Below, one piece after another: positions 35,773 to 44,477 of a stretch of 64,000 nt of DNA. This DNA comes from Armatimonadota bacterium. GTDB taxonomy: Bacteria; Armatimonadota; Armatimonadia; Armatimonadales; Capsulimonadaceae. Position numbers and translations under genes: made by a program. The notes beneath the pieces were generated by a model. That model did no database searches. It saw only the letters and a list, made by a program, of their open reading frames with translations, and was not told where the DNA came from. Each line of letters starts with the position of its first letter. Within the stretch, counting starts at the first letter, position 1. The stretch is from NCBI GenBank assembly GCA_025354405.1, contig JANXMY010000150.1:85411-149410 (forward strand). Reading direction: 5' to 3'.

Positions 35773-37923
35773 TTAGTCTGGTTGAGCTTTTACGAATTCA
35801 GGCGGAACCTGCGCGACCTCAGCAGGCAGGGAAGTGGCATGGATTGTCTGATTGCGGCCTGCTGCTTTAGCGGCGTAAAGTGCTCGGTCCGCATGCGCAA
35901 TCAAATGCATCGAGTTGTGCATCGATGGCATCAGCGTTGATGTTCCGAAGCTCGCCGTCACCTGACGGAAGGGCCATGTGGCCGTTTCGACGATCTCCCG
36001 AAGTCTCTCTGCAACGATATTCGCCCCGACGCTGTCGGTGTGTGTCAGCAAGGCGGCAAATTCTTCGCCGCCATACCGGGCATAAAAGTCCGTCTCTCGG
36101 CCCTGCTCTTTGAGCAGGAGTGCCAGCTGCTTCAGCACCTCGTCGCCGGCCAGATGTCCGAAAGCATCATTGTACTCTTTGAAGTGATCGACATCCAGAA
36201 TGATCAGAGAGAGGGGTGTGGAGTACCGAGACGCACGTCCCATCTCTAGTTCCAAACGGTGTGTGAATGCCCGGCGGTTGCCGAGTCCGGTTAGTCCATC
36301 GCACATCGCCAGCTCTTCGAGCTGGAAATTCGCGGCTTCCATCTGATTTTTCTGTGCTTCCAGATAACCGGTGTAAGTCTTGATCTGTGCCATCTGCGCT
36401 GCAATTTTGTCCTCATTGCGCCGCCGCTCGGTGATGTCGGAGAACGTCGCCACGACGGCGTAGGGCGTATCTTCATTCGGGCGCATCAAGGGGTTAGAGT
36501 TGACCGAGACCCAGAGCAATTGACCATCGGGGCGGGGCAGCCCCATGACAACATCACGCTGCGGTTGACTACTGCGCAGCGATACGACCAGTGGATAGCT
36601 GCCCTGTGGGAACGGCGATCCATCTTCCCGGCGTGCGGTATAGTTTGGGTTGAGTGGTTTCCATTTCTGGACTTCGCCGCGTGTCATCTCGAAAATCTGT
36701 TCGGCGCTTTCATTACACACACGGATCACGCCTTCGGTATCCATAACGATCAAGCCTTCCGACAAGGATGCGATCACGGAGCGGAACTGCTCTTCGCTCT
36801 CACACACGGCTTTCTCAGCCTCGCGCCGGCCGATTTCGCCCCCGATCCATTGTGCCATCAATCGAATCATCTCGCGATCACCACTGGCGAACGGAGCCGA
36901 CTGCGAAAGGCTCCCGGCAAAGCAGAGTTTGCCCCACACTTTATCGCTCACTCGTACCGGAGCACTTAATGTCACCTTAGCCCCGGAAATCGTCAGCAAT
37001 GGACACTCATCCCCGGGCTTGATACTGTTTTTCGGAGAATACGCCTGCACGACCTCTTCTCGGGCCTCAGTTTGCCGAGTCAGCAATCCGATCTCCAGGC
37101 CGAATTGCTCTGCACCACGCTCCAGTAAGAGTGCCGTTTTGGCCTCGAATGATAGGTTCTGCTGCGAAGTCGTATTATAAAGGGCATGCAGCCGACCTTC
37201 GCTGGCCCGGAGTGCCTCCTCCGCCTGATGCTGGGCACTGATGTTCACATCCGCGCTGATTGCCCCCGTGATCTCACCTTGGGCGTCACGCAAGGGGAAA
37301 ATACTGGAATAGAGCTGCGTGGCTGTGCCGTCCGCTCGCCAGTGTGTCCACTCAACTCCTTCACGGATATCACCGCTCATCACGGCCGCGACCGCTTCGG
37401 CGATCTGCGGAGCTTCCGCACGGGCGTAAATCGTCTGCCAGATGGACTGGCCAAACAGGTTACTTCGCCCATACAGTCCCTCGAAGGCCCGGTTCCATTC
37501 CATGATTTCCCCCTGCGGGTTGTAGCAGACACAGGCCACCGGGAGTCCCTGGAACAGCTCCTGGAATCGTCCTGAAGCATCGGCCAGTAAAGTATTCATC
37601 TGGGCAAGGCTCTGGTTCATTTGAGCCAGATTTCGGGCGTTCTCCTCACGTTCGGCCTGCTGATCCTGCATAGCGGCACGCTCAGCGGCAAGCTCACTTT
37701 GCAGCTTTGCCGCCTCTTGCCTCCCGCGCAGCAGCACCGGAAACAGCAGCGTCCCGGCTGCAGTCAAACCGACAGCTGCGGAGCGCAAGGGGGAAAAGAG
37801 AAGGCACAGGAAGATCAGAAAGAAAATAGTCGTTCCGATCAGCAGGATACCGGGTGCGACGCGTTTCGGCTTAATGACCAGGCTTGATGCAAGGTCAGGA
37901 GTAGATGTTGGTTTTTTTTGCAT
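35773..37923 (-). CDS. Diguanylate cyclase with PAS, GAF and PAS domains
   Basis: 716 residues. Two N-terminal transmembrane helices (GILLIGTTIFFLIFLCLLF, SAAVGLTAAGTLLFPVLL) and a coiled coil lead to PAS (about 120-230), GAF (about 255-375), PAS (about 390-510) and GGDEF domains. The active-site motif is GGEEF (YARYGGEEFAALL, about residue 618), an active variant. RETD five residues upstream matches the RxxD product-inhibition site. LTGLGNRRAF and DVDHFKEYNDAFGHLAGDEVL are conserved. It makes cyclic-di-GMP from GTP in response to an unknown signal. Confidence 0.94.
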   Translation of the reverse strand: MQKKPTSTPDLASSLVIKPKRVAPGILLIGTTIFFLIFLCLLFSPLRSAAVGLTAAGTLLFPVLLRGRQEAAKLQSELAAERAAMQDQQAEREENARNLAQMNQSLAQMNTLLADASGRFQELFQGLPVACVCYNPQGEIMEWNRAFEGLYGRSNLFGQSIWQTIYARAEAPQIAEAVAAVMSGDIREGVEWTHWRADGTATQLYSSIFPLRDAQGEITGAISADVNISAQHQAEEALRASEGRLHALYNTTSQQNLSFEAKTALLLERGAEQFGLEIGLLTRQTEAREEVVQAYSPKNSIKPGDECPLLTISGAKVTLSAPVRVSDKVWGKLCFAGSLSQSAPFASGDREMIRLMAQWIGGEIGRREAEKAVCESEEQFRSVIASLSEGLIVMDTEGVIRVCNESAEQIFEMTRGEVQKWKPLNPNYTARREDGSPFPQGSYPLVVSLRSSQPQRDVVMGLPRPDGQLLWVSVNSNPLMRPNEDTPYAVVATFSDITERRRNEDKIAAQMAQIKTYTGYLEAQKNQMEAANFQLEELAMCDGLTGLGNRRAFTHRLELEMGRASRYSTPLSLIILDVDHFKEYNDAFGHLAGDEVLKQLALLLKEQGRETDFYARYGGEEFAALLTHTDSVGANIVAERLREIVETATWPFRQVTASFGTSTLMPSMHNSMHLIAHADRALYAAKAAGRNQTIHATSLPAEVAQVPPEFVKAQPD

Positions 37924-38086
37924 AGTAAGGTTGCCTGATAAAAATATCGGTTGCAGTCTCCTTCATCTGTAGCTGTTTCGGAGAGCGAATTTTTCTGGCG
38001 AAAGCTGATATTTAACAAACAAATGCCCGCGGGAGCGTTGCGGGGAATTAGTAGGACGTTTTCTGACAAAGAAGGAAAAATTTCTG

Positions 38087-38898
38087 ATGAAACAACTTCA
38101 CTGCTCTCTCCTAGGTGCTCTTGCCGCTCTCGCAGCCTCCGCATTGCTGTTCGTTCCTGCACAGGCACAGACTTCCGGGTCAATAGGAGTCGGCAGTGCT
38201 CGAATCGCCTACCGTGCCGCCCTCTCTCGCCGCTACACGGTTGTCACACCTGATCTGCGCGGCTTCGGCAGCAGCACGACGCCCGATACAAAAGGCGGCG
38301 TCGAGCTTTACGCAAAAGATATGTTTGCTGTGATGGACCACTTAAAAGTCCGCAAGGCGATCATCGGCGGCATGTCTATGGGCGGTCCGGTGGTTCTGGA
38401 AATGTACCGGGAAGCTCCGCAGCGCTTTCGCGGTATGATTTTGATTGACTCAACCTCATTTCCCGCCACTATCGCGGAGCAGGGCTTGTGGTCTGGATTC
38501 GGGAAACAGGCCCGTGAGAAGGGTATCGCCTCACAGATCCCAATCCTGATGCCGGATATGCTGACGACGAGAACCCGTATTACGAACCCCGCACTGGTAG
38601 GGTTTGTTAGCGGGACCATCAAGCGGGCGTCGGTAAATGACGCCGTCGCCGGTGCACAGACGCTGATAGAGCGGCCAGATTCACGCCAGACGCTGGCCCA
38701 TGTCACCGTGCCGATCCTGATCGTTGAGGGACTAGAGACGACCCGCTCTACCCCGTCGAGATGCAAATCACAATGATGCAGTCGAACTCCCGTATCCGCC
38801 TGGCGGTCACTCACGATGCCGCGCACGCTGCCATTCTCGAGAAGCCGGAAGCCTGCGATCGGGCCATACTGAACTGGGCCCGAAATCTTCGGAAATAA
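38087..38898 (+). pseudogene. Broken alpha/beta hydrolase
   Basis: A signal peptide (LAALAASALLFVPAQAQ) is followed by RIAYR joined directly to AALSRRYTVVTPDLRGFGSS. The intervening block that normally carries the oxyanion HG motif is missing. The nucleophile elbow GGMSMGGP remains. Near 38737 the frame is lost within VEGLE; a second frame continues DPLYPVEMQITMMQSNSRIR and THDAAHAAILEKPEA with the catalytic His, ending at 38898. The 229-residue ORF in the track is therefore the truncated product of a gene with a deletion and a frameshift. Confidence 0.85.
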
Positions 38899-39866
38899 AT
38901 GCACTCAGAAAGAATGAAAGCTGCTGTTTACAAAGGGGTACGAAATGGCGCCGCCGAAGAGATCGAAATGGCGCATATTGAAGAAAAAACCGATGCGCTT
39001 CTGCGGATCACATCTGCCGCTATCTGTGGCAGCGATCTGCATATGTACGATGGCCGCACAACATTCGAGGCAGGCCGCAGCCTTGGGCATGAGATCATGG
39101 GAGTTATCGAGAAGGTTGGCGATGCCGTCACTCAGATCAAAGTCGGTGATCGGGTTGTGCTGCCGTTCAATATCGGCTGCGGCGACTGCGCAAACTGCGG
39201 CCGTACAATGACCAGTGCCTGCCTCGTCGCAAACCCGGAAAACGTCGGCGCGGGCTACGGCTATGCGGGTATGGGTCCATATCAGGGTGGTCAGGCGGAA
39301 TACATCCGTGTTCCCTACGCCGATTTCAATTGCTTAAAAGGCGCCAGGGACTCCCGGCGACGAATTCGAGGATAACTTCATCCTGCTGGCAGATATCTTC
39401 CCCACCGCGTACCATTCCACCGAACAGGCACGCGTCGGTTTGGGTTCGACAGTGGCTATTTACGGTGCCGGTCCGATCGGTATGCTGGCTGCTTTGTCTT
39501 GTCAGCTTAAAGGTGCCAGTGAAATCTATGTTATAGACAGCGTCCCCGAGCGGCTGGACAAAGTCAAGTCTATCGGGGCCACACCAATTAACTTCAAATT
39601 TGGCAGCTCAGTCGAGCAGATTTTGGACCTGCGTAAGCACAACAAAAACCGTATCGGCGCTATGCGTCCCGGCGACGAAACGATGCCTGGAGTTAGGTGC
39701 GGCATCGATGCAGTCGGTTACCAGTCGCACGATGAAGGCAAACCGGACCTCGAGCGGCCCAACTAGATCACGGAAGATCTGTTTGAGATCGTGAACCCGA
39801 CGGGGGCCATTGGTGTCATCGGAGCTTTTATGCCCGTAGACCCCGGTGGCGCAGACGCAAACGCTA
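38899..39866 (+). pseudogene. Zinc-dependent alcohol dehydrogenase (formaldehyde dehydrogenase-like), frameshifted and truncated
   Basis: The N-terminal half has catalytic-zinc and structural-zinc motifs: AAICGSDLHMYDGRTTF, LGHEIMG and CGDCANCGRTMTSAC. At about 39340 a one-base shift moves the frame; GTPGDEFEDNFILLADIFPT and the Rossmann motif TVAIYGAGPIGMLAAL follow in frame 2. An in-frame TAG at 39764-39766 stops this part, yet ITEDLFEIVNPTGAIGVIGA continues beyond it until a terminator replaces the C-terminus. It resembles glutathione-independent formaldehyde dehydrogenase-like MDR enzymes. It starts 1 nt after the hydrolase pseudogene, so the two once formed an operon. Confidence 0.88.
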
Positions 39867-39904
39867 AAAAGCCCGGTGCATTTGAGATGCACCGGGCCTT
39901 TTTT
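39865..39904. terminator. Bidirectional terminator
   Basis: Stem aaaagcccggtgcat / atgcaccgggcctttt. It terminates the reverse-strand SRPBCC gene and sits where the dehydrogenase pseudogene is cut off. Confidence 0.9.
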
Positions 39905-39926
39905 CCAGTCCTAGACAGTCTCCGCT

Positions 39927-40466
39927 TTACGTATTATCGCCCATCGTCGCATCCTGTGCGATGGTCGTCTTTCCTTTGGCTGCCGCACTGTCCTCATGGA
40001 ACAGATAGTTCGACGATTCTGGGTCCAGTGCCCCGATGGGGGCCTGAGCGACCATCTGGGCGAAATTGTCGAGGTCTTGCTGAAGCTTGGTCTCGAAGTG
40101 CTTGCCTGCCCCCAGCTTTTCGCCTGCGTCGCCTAAAAACCCTGCCGGCGGCGTGTAGCTGATGACGACATTGACTTTGGTCTGGCTGTCGCCAGCCGGA
40201 GTGAATGAGACAGCCCCATGGTTCTGTAATCCATCGGTCGAGCGCCATCCAATTTGTGAGTTCGGGATCCAGCCTTCGTTGACGGCATCCCATTCGTGCG
40301 ACCCGACCACTTCTGCAACCCAGTGGCTGGTGTTCTCGTCTTTGTAAGTCACTTCCTTGATATAGCTCATAAACTTGGGGAAGTCATTAAAGTGTGAGAA
40401 CAGGCCGTAAACCTGACTGATCGGGGCGCTGATGCTCACCGATGCACTGTGCGTATATTCTGACAT
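39927..40466 (-). CDS. SRPBCC family protein (polyketide cyclase/START-like)
   Basis: 179 residues. It begins with ASVSISAPISQVYGLFSHFNDFPKFM, the classic first strand and helix of SRPBCC proteins, and has WVAEVVGSHEWDAV and VSYTPPAGFLGD-like segments of the barrel, with a C-terminal tail of about 40 residues. The family binds hydrophobic ligands; no specific role is known. It is often found with DUF4142, DUF2231 and dehydrogenase genes in stress-related clusters, all of which occur around it here, mostly as remnants. Confidence 0.85.
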   Translation of the reverse strand: MSEYTHSASVSISAPISQVYGLFSHFNDFPKFMSYIKEVTYKDENTSHWVAEVVGSHEWDAVNEGWIPNSQIGWRSTDGLQNHGAVSFTPAGDSQTKVNVVISYTPPAGFLGDAGEKLGAGKHFETKLQQDLDNFAQMVAQAPIGALDPESSNYLFHEDSAAAKGKTTIAQDATMGDNT

Positions 40467-40513
40467 GATGTTTTTCTTCTTTCTATAAGTCTTGAGTGTT
40501 TTCTGCCGCCAAG

Positions 40514-40717
40514 TCAGCCTGTGATTCCGGCGAGGCTAAACCTCAGCAAAGAGAGCAGCAATGAGAGACCGTCGGGCCGGGTCGTTTTGCATCGACGCAG
40601 GGCCCAGCTCGCGGCAAATATGCCCATGACCGCAACATTGCCGAGTCCATGCAGACGGCCTATTTCTTTTGCTCGTGTTCCTGCCGGTATCGCCAGCCAG
40701 TCACGATGGGTCCCATC
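40514..40717 (-). pseudogene. Remnant of a DUF2231 membrane protein
   Basis: One reverse-strand frame reads DWLAIPAGTRAKEIGRLHGL, then GNVAVMGIFAASWALRR and LSLLLSLLRFSLAGITG. This closely fits the middle of DUF2231 proteins. The expected GWLGGELV continuation is cut by TGA in place of the Trp codon, and the N-terminus is lost behind a TAA. The 31-codon ORF in another frame over this region is a by-product. Confidence 0.75.
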
Positions 40718-40775
40718 TTAGACTTGCCGGTAATCAGGTGCAGCGTGTCTGCCATTACTTGTTCCCCCCCTAAAG

Positions 40776-41366
40776 CTACATATTTTTTCCACTCATGCTG
40801 GAAGGCATTAATCCTGTCTTCAAAGTGGGCATCGGGACGGCATAGACACCGAGGCTGGAGCCGACCTGAAAGATCATCATCGTGTGGTCCTGAATAGTCG
40901 GAAGGTTTTTTGCGGCGAAGCCGCTCAGGTCCTTATCCTGACCCAGAGCGATCTCTTTCTGGAAAAGCTTAACCGTTGCAGCATGATCTTTTTCCTGACC
41001 GGCTATATACGCCCGGTCAAACGACGCCCCTGAGAGACGAGCAAGCTTCGCATGGGCCCTCTTGTGCATCGGGTCAGTCTGTTTCGGCAGAGCCATCGCT
41101 TTACGCTCAGCGACCGCCTTCAGCTCTTCATTGGCAGCAGTGTGCTCTTTTACCATGCGGCTGGCAACGGAACGCACCCGCGAGTTATGGCTTTTGTTCA
41201 ACGCCAGCTGACTATCCATGATTTCGGCCATGCCGCCCTGCGCCGCTTTGGTCGCAAAGGTCCGGTCCATACTGCCTTGCGCCACTGCCGCCCCGGCGAG
41301 AGAAATTATCAGGCCTGCTGCGGCGAGTGTGGCACTCATGCCGGTGGCTGTTTTATTGAGCTTCAT
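40776..41366 (-). CDS. DUF4142 family exported protein
   Basis: 196 residues with a signal peptide (LAAAGLIISLAGAAVAQ). The mature ferritin-like helical domain has the family pattern FATKAAQGGMAEIMDSQLAL, ASRMVKEHTAANEELKA and FDRAYIAGQEKDHAATVKLF. DUF4142 proteins are predicted periplasmic or outer-membrane proteins related to the DUF305/DUF892 helical bundles, with no proven activity. A TATATA -10-like box lies upstream near 41390. Confidence 0.87.
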   Translation of the reverse strand: MKLNKTATGMSATLAAAGLIISLAGAAVAQGSMDRTFATKAAQGGMAEIMDSQLALNKSHNSRVRSVASRMVKEHTAANEELKAVAERKAMALPKQTDPMHKRAHAKLARLSGASFDRAYIAGQEKDHAATVKLFQKEIALGQDKDLSGFAAKNLPTIQDHTMMIFQVGSSLGVYAVPMPTLKTGLMPSSMSGKNM

Positions 41367-41558
41367 TGATTGATCCCTTCAGCTTTCTGCGCTTATATAT
41401 CTTGAAAATTGCCCAAAGCGGGACCGTGCGAAACGTGCTAGTCAGAATAAAAACTGAAAGCAGCCCCTAAAGTTTCCGGCTACCCTGCCGATAATCTTCG
41501 ATATAAATACCATTGAACTTTAGCAATCAACAATGACTGAAATGCGGGAGGTACGGCG

Positions 41559-42515
41559 ATGCGCCTTGTGACGAGATCTGACTTTGACGGATTGATCTGT
41601 GCGGTACTGCTTAAGCAGGTGGAAGCAATTGATTCAATTCAGTTCGTTCATCCGAAAGATTTGCAGGATGGAACATTTGAAGTGACGAAAGAGGATGTTC
41701 TCACCAATGTCCCCTATGTTCCCGGATGTGGTCTGTGGTTTGATCACCATGCGACTGAGGTCGCGCGGATTGTCGGCAGTGTTGATTTCCGAGGTGACTG
41801 TCGTATCGCTCCGAGTGCGGCCCGAGTTGTCTACGACTACTATGGCGGCGCGGACTGCTTCCCTGGAATTGAAGAGATGATGCGGGAGGTAGATAAAGCC
41901 GATACGGCGCAGTTCACCCGCGATGAGATTCTGCATCCTCAGGGCTGGCCGCTGCTGTCCTTTATCATGGATGCCCGTACGGGACTGGGCCGATACAAAG
42001 ATTACCGAATCAGCAACTACCAGTTGATGTACGATCTGATCGATGCCTGCATGATTCAGAGTATCGGCGGCATCCTCCAGATGCCTGATATTCAGGAGCG
42101 CCTGACGCGCTACAATGAGCAGGATGTGCTGTTCCGCACAGCACTGAAAGATCATTCCACCACGACGGGAAATGTTATCGTGACCGATCTGCGCGGAATC
42201 AATCCGATTCCCTGCGGCAACCGCTTTCTGGTCTACGCCTTGCATCCGGAGCAGAACATTTCTATCTGGGTAGTCAACGGCTTCCAGGGCCGGAACTGCG
42301 TCCTAGCCTGTGGTCACAGCATTCTAAATCGCACTTCTAAAACTCATATCGGCTCACTAATGCGCCGCTTTGGGGGCGGAGGACACGAAGCGGCTGGTAC
42401 CTGCCAGGTTCCGCACGACCAAGCAGCCGAAGTGCTGCGGACTATTGTCGCCGCAATGAATCAGGACGAAGTGTTGAACAGTGTCGACCGGCGAGTGCTG
42501 GCACGGGCGGCGTAG
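41559..42515 (+). CDS. DHH-family phosphoesterase (exopolyphosphatase/nanoRNase-like)
   Basis: 318 residues. DHH motifs are present: VTRSDFDGLICA (motif I), GLWFDHHATE (DHH, motif III) and REVDKADTAQF (motif IV). The C-terminal DHHA1 domain ends with the glycine box FGGGGHEAAGTCQV. It is a Mn2+-dependent phosphoesterase acting on short RNA, pApA, cyclic-dinucleotide products or polyphosphate; the sequence does not decide which. GGGAGG precedes the ATG. Confidence 0.88.
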   Translation: MRLVTRSDFDGLICAVLLKQVEAIDSIQFVHPKDLQDGTFEVTKEDVLTNVPYVPGCGLWFDHHATEVARIVGSVDFRGDCRIAPSAARVVYDYYGGADCFPGIEEMMREVDKADTAQFTRDEILHPQGWPLLSFIMDARTGLGRYKDYRISNYQLMYDLIDACMIQSIGGILQMPDIQERLTRYNEQDVLFRTALKDHSTTTGNVIVTDLRGINPIPCGNRFLVYALHPEQNISIWVVNGFQGRNCVLACGHSILNRTSKTHIGSLMRRFGGGGHEAAGTCQVPHDQAAEVLRTIVAAMNQDEVLNSVDRRVLARAA

Positions 42516-42516
42516 G

Positions 42517-42741
42517 GCGCGCTGCTAGGCGCGCCCTCCTGTCCCGAGAAGAAGGCACGGATTGAAAATCCGAGGCTGGAAACCCCCCACCGTCGAAGCG
42601 ACGTTCAGACAATAGGCGGGAGGCTACGGGGCTGCTCCTTCTGTCCCCTGGACAGCGGGCACTTTGGAGCCTCGGATTTCCAATCCGTGGCTTTTGTCAG
42701 GACAAGAAGAACAAGAGGGGGCAGCAAGCAGCGCACCCTAC
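42517..42741. repeat. Composite nested palindromic element, copy 2
   Basis: The element begins right after the DHH gene stop. Outer arms are gcgctgctaggcgcgcc (approximate) and gcagcaagcagcgcaccct. Inner arms are cacggattgaaaatccgagg (42557-42576) and cctcggatttccaatccgtg (42670-42689). The core cccaccgtcgaagcgacgtt (42586-) is the reverse complement of the core in copy 1 (3978-4000), so the core is inverted relative to the first copy. Confidence 0.85.
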
Positions 42742-42743
42742 GT

Positions 42744-42792
42744 CAAAAGAGAAAACCGCCGACACATCATGCGTCGGCGGTTTTCTCTTTTG
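42744..42792. terminator. Perfect 20-bp stem terminator after the tRNA
   Basis: Stem caaaagagaaaaccgccgac / gtcggcggttttctcttttg. It serves the reverse-strand tRNA and possibly the DHH gene from the other side. Confidence 0.9.
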
Positions 42793-42795
42793 TCA

Positions 42796-42868
42796 TGGGC
42801 CCAGAGGGACTCGAACCCCCAACCAACCAGTTATGAGCCGGATGCTCTAACCATTGAGCTATAGGCCC
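42796..42868 (-). tRNA. tRNA with CAT anticodon (tRNA-Ile2 or elongator tRNA-Met)
   Basis: The reverse strand folds into a 73-nt cloverleaf. The acceptor stem is gggccta/tgggccc, the D arm gctc-aatggtta-gagc, the anticodon loop ctCATaa and the T arm ggggg-ttcgagt-ccctc. The D loop and the ttggtt variable region resemble tRNA-Ile(CAU) rather than elongator Met, which would need TilS lysidine modification. No CCA is encoded. The first anticodon-stem pair (T-T) is mismatched. Confidence 0.9.
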
Positions 42869-42918
42869 TCAACAGCTTATTATAGCATAACACTCCACGA
42901 AACCGCGCTTCAAAACAG

Positions 42919-43434
42919 TCACCACACCCGTTTTGCCCAGCTGACGATCGCATCGGCGACCGAGTGGGTCACGCCGCCCAGCACCAGGCCGATGAGGGCG
43001 CACACGGCCCAGGAGGGATGGGCGGCGGTCCAATCCGTGGTTAAGCCCCAGAAGCTCCCCAGCACCGCATCGCGGCTGACCGGGATGTGGACCTGGATCA
43101 GCACCCATAGGAGCCCACGCATCGTAACCCAGAGCATCACCAGGAAGTAGGCGACCCGGAAGATTGGCCCGAAACCGATTCCATGCGACACCCAGGACCG
43201 ATGCGGCACCATCTTCTGGTAAGGCCACCACAGCCAGCGTAAAGCTCCCCAGCGTTTGTAGGCGATGCTGTGGGTATCCAGATCGTCCGACAGCCAGAAG
43301 CCTGAGAAGAAGTACGCCGTGAGGCCGACCGCCAGCCCCGCCCAGTCCTTCGTCGCCGATTCCCACCACCAGACTGGAACCGCCGCTATCGCCGTCACTA
43401 CCGTGATTTTATCGTGTGTCTTACCGCTCGGCAC
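42919..43434 (-). CDS. DUF2227 putative metal-binding membrane protein
   Basis: 171 residues. It begins with the DUF2227 signature MPSGKTHDKIT and has several transmembrane segments. Conserved polar motifs are FWLSDDLDTHSIAYKRWG, PHRSWVSHG and a C-terminal GGVTHSVADAIVSW. His/Asp residues in these motifs are proposed metal ligands. Function unknown; the family is common in cyanobacteria. The overlapping ORF 42869-43369 is a shadow frame. Confidence 0.85.
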   Translation of the reverse strand: MPSGKTHDKITVVTAIAAVPVWWWESATKDWAGLAVGLTAYFFSGFWLSDDLDTHSIAYKRWGALRWLWWPYQKMVPHRSWVSHGIGFGPIFRVAYFLVMLWVTMRGLLWVLIQVHIPVSRDAVLGSFWGLTTDWTAAHPSWAVCALIGLVLGGVTHSVADAIVSWAKRVW

Positions 43435-43482
43435 CGGACTTGCTTCTTTCTATCTGGCTGCTTTTTTGTATAGCATCATTCG

Positions 43483-43852
43483 CTACTCCTTCGCCCCCGC
43501 TTGCTTCAGCAGCTTGACGATCTCTGTGTGCTTGCCGATCCGAGCCACTATGAGCGGGTCCATTTCCCGGCAGCCTGCGTTGGGATCGGCACCGTAAACC
43601 AGCATGAGTTTCACAACTTCGGGTGTGACCATTCTCGGAGGCGTACATCAGGGCAGTTTCGTTTATCTCGTTTGCCGCACTGGGATTTGCTCCCGCCTGG
43701 AGGAGCGTGCGAACGACCGCCGTACGACCATTTTATGCTGCTCTGCCGAGCGCATCATCGGAGGGTGCGACTCCGAGGGCCAATAACCCCTTGACCATCG
43801 AGATTTGGCCGGCACTGCTGCCATTTACGAGAGCCTGATTCAGGGCAGGCAT
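43483..43852 (-). pseudogene. Ankyrin-repeat protein pseudogene
   Basis: The reverse strand encodes ankyrin units: GQISMVKGLLALGVAPSDDA, then TAA, then NGRTAVVRTLLQAGANPSAA and NEINETALMYASENGHT. A frameshift precedes VVKLMLVYGADPNAG and EIVKLLKQAGAKE with the stop. One nonsense codon plus one frameshift make it non-functional. The ORF in the track covers only a part and then reads out of frame. Confidence 0.85.
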
Positions 43853-43907
43853 TATGCAGAGCAAGGCAAGCACTGCCGCTTAAATTGCTGATAAAGCAGA
43901 AGGCGCA

Positions 43908-43940
43908 GCAGAGCCTCGGATTTCCAATCCGTGGCTCTGC
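43908..43940. repeat. Solo hairpin copy of the CGGATTTCCAATCCG repeat
   Basis: gcagagcctcggattt / aatccgtggctctgc forms a near-perfect hairpin. It corresponds to one arm of the composite elements at 3782 and 42517. Confidence 0.85.
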
Positions 43941-44162
43941 TATCGAACACTTCGGACAAAGCAAAGCCGCAGAGAAGCGCTTCTTGTGCGCTCATTCTCT
44001 GCGGCCCCTGCGATTTCCTGCCTATTGCGACCTGGTATCACAATGCGTCGATGCGGACGAGGCCGCCCTTGCGGAACTAAACGTGCAGGTGCTGATTATC
44101 GAGAAGGGCTGTGCCCAGGAGGGGGCGGCGACCGGTTGTCAGGACACGGACGGAGCGATCAA

Positions 44163-44453
44163 TCACAAACCCAAGCATTTTTTAGCAAACCGCTCCATCG
44201 ATCCGGTGAAAGACCTGGCCGTCTCATAGCCGGTCCGCAGGGCGAACAATTTCGAGCTGAGATGACGGCTTTGCAGGCGTTGCACGGGTCCAAAGCTAGT
44301 CTCATCATCAATCTCATAATCACCGCTGTCCAAATCCAGCAGAAGCAGCTTGCCGATGTTTTCCGGAGTCTCGACAGCCGAGCGCAGACTCTAGCAAATC
44401 TCCCAGGCGCGGTCAGCGGCACGGAGCGCGGCGGGGGCTTCAAGGACGAACAT
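44163..44453 (-). pseudogene. Small gene interrupted by an amber codon
   Basis: AGGAGA precedes an ATG at 44453. The frame reads MFVLEAPAALRAADRAWEIC, TAG, SLRSAVETPENIGKLLLLDL, DSGDYEIDDE and onwards to a stop at 44163, about 97 codons in all. Codon use stays coding-like on both sides of the TAG. The LLLLDLDSGDYEIDDE motif resembles small uncharacterised proteins with a DYxIDxD element. It lies 25 nt downstream of the DAHP synthase gene. A sequencing error is possible. Confidence 0.6.
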
Positions 44454-44477
44454 GGCTGTCTCCTCTTTATAGCTGAC

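Noticed and set aside
39791-40162. 123-residue forward ORF after the dehydrogenase
   Set aside because: Its first part is the tail of the dehydrogenase pseudogene; the rest reads through a terminator and antisense to the SRPBCC gene.
40660-40755. 31-codon reverse-strand ORF preceded by GGGGGGAA
   Set aside because: It overlaps, in another frame, the better-supported DUF2231 remnant and has no recognisable protein features apart from the purine run.
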